Under the pieces are notes generated by a model. It searched no databases, was not told the origin of the DNA, and was given only the letters and a program-made list of their open reading frames with translations. The translations under genes and the position numbers were made by a program. From positions 19,531,232 through 19,595,231 of the forward strand of contig OW388300.1 of assembly GCA_936450465.1 (NCBI GenBank): a DNA stretch of 64,000 nt. Direction: 5' to 3'. Positions 55,300-64,000 of the stretch are shown here, piece by piece. This DNA comes from Gibbula magus. Its lineage: Eukaryota; Mollusca; Gastropoda; Trochida; Trochidae. Every line of letters starts with the position of its first letter. The stretch's first letter is position 1.

Positions 55300-56045
55300 C
55301 CCCCGCCGCAAATTAATACTTCAAAATTGAAAAATAATGTCAAAATCAGCAAAATCGACTGTCAAACATGTCGGAAAAGTCAAAGCTCCACTGTGACCTT
55401 GAGAATAATGTCAAGGTCACCAAAATCTAATCAGCGCTTTGTCTTCCCAAGGAGGTGCTTTGTGTAAGATATGATGGAATTCCTGTGAATGGTTCTTGAG
55501 ATATCCCGCTGACAAGAATTACATGTACATTAGCATGTCGAAAAATTCAAAGTTCCACTGTGACCTTGAGAATAATGTCAAAGTCACCAAAATCTAATCA
55601 GCCCGTCATCTTCCCTTGGAGGTGCTTTGTGTAAGATATGATGGAATTCCTGTGAATGGTTCTGGAGATATCCCGCTGACAAGCTTTACATGTACATTAA
55701 CATGTCGAAAAATTCAAAGTTCCGTAGTGACCTTGACAATAATGGCAAGGTCACCAAAATCTAATCAGCCCTTTGTCTTTCCTTGGAGAAGCTATATGTA
55801 AAATATGAAGAGAATCCAGTGAATGGTTCTTGTGATATCCCGCTGACAAGGGTAAAATGACAAAGTCTCGTCGTGACCTTGAAATGAAGGTCAAGGTCAC
55901 AAACCTCTGTAGGAACATTACTCTTCCCATGATGAACCCATATGCAAAATATGAAAAGAATCCAGAGAATAGTATTTGAGTTATTCCATTTCGTACGGAC
56001 GTAGCCGAATACTATATCCCCCGCTTCGCGCGGCGGGGGATAATT
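55300..56045 (+). mobile_element. Tandem-array element with CCCCCGC ends and TGACCTTGA sites
   Basis: ATCCCCCGCCGCAAATT at the left, CCCCCGCTTCGCGCGGCGGG hairpin at the right. Units of about 160-170 bp each carry CACTGTGACCTTGAGAATAA and TCAAGGTCACC-type sites. Confidence 0.7.
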
Positions 56046-56454
56046 ATATTTAACAAACCAGAAGTACAGGACCATCAAGTTACATCTAATCAACTGAATA
56101 GAAACCAGTTTGTAGTTCTTTCACAATTCTTTTACAATAATCAGAGCTTGACACAAATTTTCTGTTTAACCAGCTTCTCCATCAGGGCATTTTAATCCAC
56201 AAGACTACTACTCGGTACCCTGAATGTGTAAAATAGAAAAGACAACAGCTTAAATAACCATTGAAAGTGGCAGTCCTCGGCCAAGACCCATCAACTTTCA
56301 AATCCCTATATTTTCATTTGCTGACAATATACACAAGTTTTAACATTTAGGGTATTTAGTAATAGTCTTACGGACGACTTCTATTCCTCGCTTGACAAAT
56401 ACTTGTTGCAACAATTGGAGATCAACAAATTTCTGTTCATACAGCTTTATAGCA

Positions 56455-56660
56455 ACTTCCCTACGCAAAGCATAAATCTCCATAACTGGCTTGTTTAAGT
56501 CTTGCCGTATTTCCCTCAATTTTCTGTGGTAAGATAGTGGAACACTGCACCTGAAATGCAGTGGGCTCTGATTTCCTAGCACGGAAACCTAAAGGAAATG
56601 TGACAAGGCTTTAATCAACCAGTCATTGAGACTGGAAAGATGTATACCTTCGTAGTAAAG
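56455..56660. mobile_element. Foldback MITE, third copy
   Basis: Older copy; TAACTGGCTTGTTTAAGTCT and a diverged inverse. Lies just past the RPL27 3' end. Confidence 0.65.
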
Positions 56661-56785
56661 TTGGCAATATAGAAAATGACCAGTGCTGTTCTATGCTCAA
56701 AGATTGTGTGATTTTGATGCTATATTGAAAACAAAACCCCACAGCTTTACAACAAACATGACAAAGTATTATTATTTTTTTTTAG

Positions 56786-56791
56786 TTTATT
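56786..56791 (-). terminator. RPL27 polyadenylation signal
   Basis: AATAAA on the minus strand, 17 bases after the stop codon, consistent with the very short 3' UTRs of ribosomal-protein mRNAs. Confidence 0.7.
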
Positions 56792-56808
56792 TTCCCCCTT
56801 TGTACAGA

Positions 56809-56857
56809 TTAGAACCTTAGCTTCTGGAAGAACCATCTGTTTTTGCCTGTCTTGTAT
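56809..56857 (-). CDS. RPL27: RPL27 last coding exon
   Basis: Encodes [15 protein letters not shown] and TAA; acceptor ACTTTCAG. Confidence 0.95.
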
Positions 56858-59800
56858 CTGAAAGTAAAATGTCAACAGTTAAGAACTTGAAGGCAGAATT
56901 AATTTAATTGTTACAAATCAGACACAGAAACAGCAATAATGGATTTCAACACGGCTTCATTATTTCTGTAGACTTGTTGGATAACAGTTGATGCAAATTT
57001 CTTCCACAATTCTACAACTTGTTACAACTAAGACATTGGTATTAAGTGGATGCAGCATTGAATTATTAGTGATTAGAATCATCTTAACATTTTGAAATTT
57101 AAATATCTTTATCCCACCAGGTTTCGGTAAAGCTAACCAGTTTAAGACTAATTTCTACGAAAGCTTTTGTTAACTACAGAATTTATCAACTGAAGGACAG
57201 AATGTCATTACCTCCCGAACACTACTATGCGACAAATACAGTACAGCTTACTATAGGTTTTCATCAAATGAAAAAGATTGAAATGAACCCCGTTCCAAGG
57301 AATAAAACTTCTAAAATATTGCCTCTACCAGCACACACAAACTCCTCAACACACTGTCGCCATTGCACATTTTAAAGGGCAGTCGAAACCTATTCATCAG
57401 CGGAACAATCAAATAACCTTTTAAAAGATCTCCATTTTGAAGGCCTTCAGTATCACTTTCATTTTACACATTCTGAATCTGAGACAGGTGAAATGACATT
57501 ATGAGGAGTTACCTGCCCTTAGCTGCTCACAGAATGCTTTTGTTGGAAGCTTTGTGATTGGCTACTAAACTAATGATAAATGGAGCATGACCAGACCATC
57601 TGGAGAAGACAACTAACGAGTTTGTATGATTGTATCCCTGTAAAGGGTTACCCACCGTTCTTCAAATTTGGCCTTGACTTCTCGCCTTGCTTTCCTCTTC
57701 AGTGCAGGGTCCCTGAAAGCATCCTTGTTGACGAGAGATTTCTCGAGGTTAACATCTACAGAGTACCTGCAAAAACACAAGAGCAATGATTTCACCAAAT
57801 TTTCTCAAATAATAGAATCATTGTGTCAACAGCACTTGGCGGTAGACCGTTTGAAAACAGAGGCAATTGTCCTCCTAAATCAATAATTTCTGAAGCATAA
57901 TACAGTCTCTCTTGGATTTAGACGAGTATTTTTAAGAATCGCAAAGAAAATTTAGTATATAATTGTGCATATCATTTTTCATAATTCTGTAGTAAATTTC
58001 GCACTACTGAGGGAGAAAGCCTGCAACAGCATGTGGCTATACAGTGTGGCGAAACCTGCGAGCATCGGCAGGAACTAGCGAACGATGGGTGGTACTACGC
58101 TGAAATTCAGTGTAGCATTGCACCAAACCTTACTGCATGTAGAACAGTTCTCTACTGCAGACAAAGTTGCCGTGCCCCTGGCCGGATTCGAACTCTGGAC
58201 CCCTTGATCCGAAGCCGAATGCGCTAACGGTAAACCACTGCGCTATCCCGCCCCCGGGGTAGTTTCAGCCCATGGTAATTTCAATATTCTCGGGTCGATT
58301 GACCAGTGTTATCTGTTTCTAACCTGGTTGGCATAAGATGGTTGTAGTTATAGACTCTGATGAAACTCTTAATCTTGGATCTCTGCTTCAGTTTCTTCTT
58401 GCCCATCGACTTGGTCACTTTGCGGGGGTACCGGTCAACTCCAGCCACTAGGGCATGACTGTAGGGCTTGTCTTGTGTGCCTTCGTCGTAGTTCTTCAAA
58501 TAAAAAAACAAGTGCAATTTAGAATAGTGCTTAGACCCGAAGACATGAAATATGAAATTAAGGCAGTGACAGAGTGTTTACATTGTTAAATAATAAAGCT
58601 TTAATAGCTTAACTTTGGTTTTTATCCGTTCCATTGTACGAGTAAATATTCTGGTTACTGCTACTTTAGAAATTTATAATTTATGTAAACACACGCCAAC
58701 CATGTTTTTGTCAAGTTAGTCACTTGCACAAATAACTTTCTTATTACCAAAATTAATATTCAACACTTATCTTCAAAAGTAGAATCAATAATATAAAGTA
58801 ACTAGAAGAGCGTTTGCGGGACACCGCAAAAGCAGAGCAGCTCCGAAACTTTGGGTCTCGCCTTTCCCTGTTCCGCCTTCTCCTCAGCATAAATAAAATT
58901 GGAATTCTTTTGGACAAAATGTTTTTCATTATTCAAGTTATTCTAACAAGTTGAATCATCACTGGGGTCACTTTTCACAACTTTGTTCTTAAAAACTATT
59001 TCTGATTTCAAAATTAGATCAAAAGATTAACATGGCCTTAACCAATATCTCATGACCTTGAACTTGACGTTCAAGGTCACACCATCAATGATTACTTTTC
59101 ATTGTGTATAACAATCATGCAATGACTCAATAGTGCTCATTGTTAACATAAGGCATATTCACAATAGCACGCTTAAGTTTTGACCTTGCTGTGACCTTGA
59201 CCTTTGACAGATTTTAGCAAAAACGTTTTCAAATCTTGGTCTTTCTCCATAGTTGATATATACCAAGTTAGGGGCTGATAGCACAGAAGTTGTTGAAGTT
59301 ATCGTGTTAACAAGGATTTTTGTAGTGATTTCAGAACTCATGACCTTGACCTTTGACCTTGAATGTGAGCATATCAAAATGTTTCCCCAGGTGTACAAGA
59401 AAGAAGCTATATATATGAGGTGTTGATGCCTTCATGGAAAAAAGTTATTAAGTGATTTCAGAACTGGTGACCTTGACCCTATCTCGTGACCTTGACCTTT
59501 AAAATTCAAGGTCACTCAATCAGTGATCACTTTTCATTGTGTGTAACAATCATTTAATGATTTAAAGTGTTAATAGTTGAAATAAGACATTTTCGCAAAA
59601 GCATGCTTAAGTCGTGCCCTCGCTGTGACCTTGACCTTTGACGGATGTTAGCGAAAACCTTTTCAAATCTTGGCCTTTCTCCATAGTTGATGTACACCAA
59701 ATAAGAGCCTGATACTACAAATATTTTTCAAGTTATCGTGTTTACAAGGATTTTTTTAGCGATTTCAGAACTCGTGACCTTGACCTTTGACCTTGAATGT

Positions 59801-61530
59801 GAACATGTCAAAATCATCCACCAGGTTTATAAGAAAGAAGCTATGTATATGAGGTGTTAAAACCTTCTTGGGAAAAGGTTATTTAGAGATTTCAGAACTG
59901 GTGACCTTGACCATATTTCGTGACCTTGACCTTTTAAATTCAAGGTCACACAATCAGTGATCACTTTTCATTGTGTATAACAATCATTTAATGATTTAAA
60001 GTGTTAATAGTTGAAATAAGACATTTTCGCAAAAGCATGCTTAAGTCGTGCCCTGGCTGTGACCTTGACCTTTGACGGATGTTAGCGAAAACCTTTTCAA
60101 ATCTTGGCCATTCTCCATAGTTAATGTACACCAAATAAGAGCCTGATAGTACAAATATTTTTCAAGTTATCGTGTTTACAAGGATTTTTTTTAGCGATTT
60201 CAGAACTCGTGACCTTGACCTTTGACCTTGAATATGAACATGTCAAAAAAATTCCCCAGGGGCATAAGTAAGAAGTTATGTATATGAGTTCTCAAAACCT
60301 TCTAGGAAAAAAGTTATAGCGAATACAAAACGCGCGTGCGGCGGCGGCGGCGGCGGCGACGGAAACTGCGCAAAAACTGATAGCAGCTCCGACTTAGTCG
60401 GAGCTGCTAATTATTAACAATAACATTGTACTTGTATCATTAAGCCAGGTGCGATGAAAACATTACATTTGCACAAAAAAAAACAAGTTTTTCAATATGT
60501 GAAAATATTCTACTGTAGCTTGTAAGAATTGAGACTTTTGCTCATGTAGTATGGACATTTTCAGTTTTATTGTGAATAGTTAAGTTTTAAAATACAGATA
60601 GTGTATTTACCTTGATGCAATATTACGCAAGCACTGTAACTTTTTAAATTGGGGTTTTATTGGCGTATTCTCCATTTTGTTTTTTTTGCATTACATGAAA
60701 TGATAAAAGGTTTTATTTTTACTAATTTTTAAATCTTTCAGCAATAAAACTTATTCATAACTAATATTTTATCATTAAACTTCTCAACTGTCTTGTTATG
60801 CCATAGCAAAGCTTTCAAACTGGTTGTGCAGATGGCTTTAATTTTCATTTCTGAATAAATGTGTGCTATTCACATCAAATTGTCATTAATATACTGAACG
60901 GTATCTATTTATGTTATTAAAATTATCAGAGTTCATTAATTTATTTATTCCTTCCATAGCCTAGCAGTGGGTAGTTTTCATGCAGGGCTAGAAATTAACA
61001 CTAGCCCTTCAACCAGAGGCTAGTAGAATTTACCTTGGGCTATCAAAATTTGGATACTGCTAGCCCTGTGGACCTGATCAATTTCTCAACCACTTTGGAA
61101 TACTTATAGCGTCACTTAGCACTGTTTGTTTACAAGTAAAATATTGTTCAAGTAATGTAGTTTATAGTTGTGTGTCTATGTATAATATATAATCCTGTTT
61201 TGGTGTTAACAAATTTCCTCCGGGATAATAACGTATTAAATTATCTTAATGGCAATAAATGTGTCGTTCAAACACAGAAATTAGACATATCATTACGGAA
61301 TACGGAGTAGACTTTAATGGGTGGTGGGACTTTTGTTGGGCTAGTCTAAGTAAGAACTAGCCCTGCAGACTACCATGTTCAGTTAATTTCTACCTGTCGT
61401 GTATTGGTTAGTATCTCTGATTATCAGATTCACTCATCAATAAGCCTACCTTTACTATGACGGCTTTACGTCCAGCAAACCTGCCCCCGAGTACGAGGAC
61501 AACTTTGCCCGATTTCATAAACTTGCCCAT
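56809..61530 (-). CDS. RPL27: 60S ribosomal protein L27 (eL27), complete
   Basis: Component of the large cytosolic ribosomal subunit. Four coding exons on the minus strand (61530-61450, 58493-58324, 57766-57656, 56857-56809) join in frame to 136 residues, the usual eL27 length. The start [17 protein letters not shown] opens the KOW-type domain; the middle holds the family block [19 protein letters not shown] and NYNHLMPTR; the end is [11 protein letters not shown]. All splice sites are GT-AG. The ATG lies two bases after an acceptor (ATTTTCAG|CC), so an untranslated first exon is expected further upstream, as is usual in ribosomal-protein genes. Intron 2 (58494-61449) is filled by a tandem-array element and a MITE. 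The gene converges on GLB1-like. Confidence 0.97.
57656..57766 (-). CDS. RPL27: RPL27 third coding exon
   Basis: Encodes [20 protein letters not shown] and the basic run [15 protein letters not shown]; acceptor TTTTTGCAG, donor GTGGGT. Confidence 0.96.
58005..58255 (-). mobile_element. tRNA-headed SINE copy between RPL27 exons
   Basis: Minus strand from 58255 has a tRNA-like head (A box TAGCGCAGTGGT, B box GAGTTCGAATCC), then the family body. This is the best-preserved head in the window. The acceptor stem does not pair, so it is not a functional tRNA gene. Confidence 0.7.
58324..58493 (-). CDS. RPL27: RPL27 second coding exon
   Basis: Begins [15 protein letters not shown], ends HLMPT plus two bases; acceptor ATTTGAAG, donor GTTAGA. 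Holds the most conserved eL27 block. Confidence 0.96.
58810..60415 (+). mobile_element. Tandem-array element in RPL27 intron 2, rich in TGACCTTGA
   Basis: Starts near AGAAGAGCGTTTGCGGG and GCAGAGCAGCTCCGAAAC, has about three units of some 430 bp, a (GGC)n run at 60339-60358, and ends in a perfect hairpin AGCAGCTCCGA/TCGGAGCTGCT. Units repeat GTGACCTTGACCTTTGACC and AAGGTCAC. Confidence 0.7.
60982..61397. mobile_element. MITE in RPL27 intron 2, 415 bp
   Basis: GCAGGGCTAGAAATTAACAC at the left; reversed right end is CAGGTAGAAATTAACTGAAC; inner CTAGCCC/GGGCTAG repeats. Confidence 0.55.
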
Positions 61531-61532
61531 GG
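61450..61532 (-). CDS. RPL27: RPL27 first coding exon
   Basis: ATG at 61530-61528 in a CCATGG context; 27 codons ending AVIVK at the donor GTAGGC. The two bases 61531-61532 are untranslated. Confidence 0.95.
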
Positions 61533-61617
61533 CTGAAAATGAAATCAATCATGTTACAAAATAATTTACACTTAAATCTAACAAAAATATTGCAGTGTTG
61601 TTCCTAGGAGATCAAGA

Positions 61618-62535
61618 GTGGGGATCATTTATATCAATTCTAAAGCGATATAACCATATACATTGCTAAACGTCAACTGTGGGGATCAATTTTATAAATT
61701 TTAAAGAGATATAATCCATTTACATTGCTAAATGTCAACTTTGGGTATTTACATTATTAAACATCAACTTTGATCATTTCTAAAGCAACGTCCAGTGTGG
61801 GGATATTTGGATGGGTGTAGGTTTATTCGAGATGAAATAGGTTCGTAGATGGGATTTTTTACGGTTTCATAGAGACAGGTTCGTAGAGTAAAAAAATAGT
61901 TAATAAATAGTAATTAAAGTTCATTTGAGATAAATAAAGAAAACAGGTAAGTATGATTATATTGCAGGCTTACAATTGCCGATGATAAATGGATGCGGAG
62001 AAGATGAAACGGGTAAGTCGCCGACAGAGAAATGTGCAATCAAATCATCACACCAATGGAACTAGTCAGACACGAATCAACCATGAATACACGATTACTG
62101 GTTGATTTAATTAACACGGCCAATTGTTAATACCTCGTTAGTAGCTAATTAATGTAAACCATAACCGGATTAATTGATAATTGCTTGTGTAAACATTAGT
62201 CGCAACTACCCACATGATTTCTCCAATACAATAAACAAAACATGACAAACTGTCTTTTAATGTACTTTTTACAAGTCTCTACGAAACTAGTATCTACGAA
62301 CCTGTTGCCTCTACGAATAATCGGTCTCCACGAACCGGTTTCCTCTACGAAACCACTTGCAACCATTTGGATCAATTCTAAAGCCATATAACCCATTTAC
62401 ATTGCTAAATGTCAACTGTGGATATTTACATTACAAAAAGTCAAATGTGGGGATCATTTTGATCATTTCTAAAGCAACTTCAAGCGTGGGGAATGATTTC
62501 TAAAGCTTTATGACCATTTACATTGCTAAACATAT
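61618..62535. repeat. About 65-bp tandem repeat split by a TIR element
   Basis: Units with CATTTACATTGCTAAATGTC and GTGGGGATCA occur at 61618-61805 and resume at 62366-62535. The block between has inverted GGTTCGTAGA/TCTACGAACC pieces, so it is a later insertion. Confidence 0.65.
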
Positions 62536-62539
62536 CAGC

Positions 62540-63100
62540 CATACTTCTCCAATTTTTTAAGACACATACTGTAAGTCAAAACGGTGGGCAAATATCCCCA
62601 GCACCACCTCAAGGAACACAGGTATAGTTTTGAAGTCAGTAATAGCCACACTACATTTTCAATAAATTCAGAATTGAATCATGAAATTTCTTCTACGTGC
62701 ATATACGAAATGTCGAATACTAACACTGAATAATTGAATTAGTACATCATTTGATCTTGAAAAAACTAACCGAAAAACTTACAAAATATCTGTTATGATG
62801 AACTATTGTTGATTATAAATAAATTAAAATAATACAAAGTACACTGTGTTAAAGCTTAATGTGCACATATTTGAGGAAAACAACCTGGCGGAGAAGTGTT
62901 ATGATACAATATTAGCGAAGTCGACGATCACGTTGAAAGAAACGCACTTGGTTCCACTTCAGCGACAGATATTTGGGAGCATACGTTAATTTGGCAGTAA
63001 ATAACCCATGTTACTAATCAGTTGTGTAAACAGGTTTTCCTTGCTTAATTTATAGCTTCAAAATATCATTTAATATAACGGATTAAGTTGGATTTTTATT
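62540..63100. other. Non-coding, RPL27 5' side
   Basis: Nothing recognised besides being within the proposed RPL27 intron 1. Confidence 0.4.
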
Positions 63101-63121
63101 GAACATTCGCTGAAAACTTGC

Positions 63122-63149
63122 CTTCTATGGGACGTAAACGGAAAAGAGG
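63122..63149 (-). promoter_or_regulatory. RPL27: Candidate untranslated exon 1 of RPL27 with 5' TOP tract
   Basis: On the minus strand the run CCTCTTTTCC (63149-63140) looks like a 5' terminal oligopyrimidine start, and 28 nt later GAAG|GCAAGT could be a GC donor to the acceptor at 61533. Ribosomal-protein genes usually have such an exon. The plus strand here also shows a short ATG-led stretch ending at a GTAAAT, so a different assignment is possible. Confidence 0.35.
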
Positions 63150-63749
63150 CTGAGCGGAAGTTGAGAAAGGTAAATACTACTTTCCGTCTGACTGACATTA
63201 TATGTTTTATCGACAACTGTCCCTCAGCGTTTATCACTGATAAAATATACTTCTTTTTTTTTTTACAGAGAGTTTATATCTTATAGATCGATGTTTTATA
63301 AATTCAAGTGATGTAATCACTTTAATAACTCATCATTTTTACTTATTTGGTAGTATATTTCTTCGATGTTATGCCTTGAATGATGTACCGCTCAGACATA
63401 AACCCGAATAATGAAATAAAAAAAATGTAGTTTTTATATTTTCCATTTTTTTATTGTTTATATCGATTCCATTTTCTAAACAAACCTCAGGTTGCAGCGT
63501 ACACTTCACACAAACGCCATTGCTTGACCCTGTGCATGTTTCAAATACAAATAACGATATTCATGATTTTCACTCAGTAAACAATTTTCATATTTCATAC
63601 AATAATACAAGTAAACAAACGTGAATCCCAAAGAGTACGGATCAATGAGAAATTATGAAAGTCTGTGTTATGTTTTTGTATTAAATCAATTATCATTGAT
63701 TTATTGGTAATATTATTTTTTAATGTAATTTTGGTTCGGTTGTGACTAA

Positions 63750-63842
63750 AATGTGATTAGTGATCAGATAGTACACATCGTAGTTAAGCTCCACTACATT
63801 ACATGCATACATATGTAACGAAGTGGAGCTGAATTGTGATCT
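63750..63842. repeat. Imperfect inverted repeat shared with 14.1-14.2 kb
   Basis: GATCAGATAGTACACATCGT and the inverse-like AATTGTGATCTGAT enclose GCTCCACT/AGTGGAGC. AATTGTGATCTGATTT recurs near 14190. Confidence 0.55.
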
Positions 63843-64000
63843 GATTTTAAATGAGATTGTATGTTAGGATCAAATTCTTGTCATGACTTGTGTTTATAGG
63901 CTGACTAGAATTTCTAAGTATGAGCCATTAAATGTTAATTGTACATTGAAATGTTAATATCAATACAACTTTATAAACAAATCATGTTGTATGTTGATGG

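Noticed and set aside
58185..58258. Functional tRNA gene on the minus strand
   Set aside because: A and B boxes are present but the acceptor stem does not pair and the sequence continues into a SINE body seen elsewhere.

Overview
The window is animal nuclear DNA, AT-rich and intron-rich, and crowded with transposons. Spliced genes, GT-AG introns with one clear GC-AG intron, tRNA-derived SINEs, LINE remnants and CGTCCGTCCG-bearing tandem-array elements with terminal hairpins point to a mollusc, most likely a bivalve. That assignment is inference from style and was not tested by search.

Two host genes can be rebuilt completely. A 17-exon GH35 beta-galactosidase (GLB1-like, 645 residues, plus strand) runs from 24504 to 50743. 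RPL27, the 60S ribosomal protein L27 (136 residues, four coding exons, minus strand), runs from 61530 down to 56809. The two genes converge, and 50.8-56.8 kb between them is repeat-filled. A possible first coding exon of a third gene lies at 4411-4498 (minus).

Layout: 1-24.4 kb is non-genic, holding SINE copies, a 350-bp duplication, foldback and TIR elements (hAT with 8-bp TSD at 10.2 kb, Mutator-like with 10-bp TSD at 14.4 kb, a TTAA family at 8.6, 14.8, 17.4 and 30.9 kb), LINE ends, and a 2.5-kb element with 174-bp TIRs and a frameshifted zinc-finger ORF (19.7-22.2 kb). Almost every large GLB1 intron is made of transposons. Intron 1 holds a 3.2-kb element whose TIRs are arrays of CGGCCCGA-type motifs. 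Intron 5 holds a TTAA element with two others nested in it. Intron 6 holds a LINE broken by two hAT elements and a further insertion. Intron 7 holds a complete-looking pogo-type transposase gene with its own intron and a C-terminal PHD-like finger. Intron 8 holds the 3' end of an RTE-like LINE. Intron 16 ends in a 0.9-kb minisatellite that runs up to the exon 17 acceptor. RPL27 introns carry a tandem-array element rich in TGACCTTGA (nuclear-receptor-type) sites.

The main biological surprises are that the GLB1-like enzyme keeps both catalytic glutamates but has lost two residues that hold galactose in the human enzyme; that transposon ends abut its splice sites closely; and that several perfect long hairpins (two with 53-bp arms) lie in or beside the gene.
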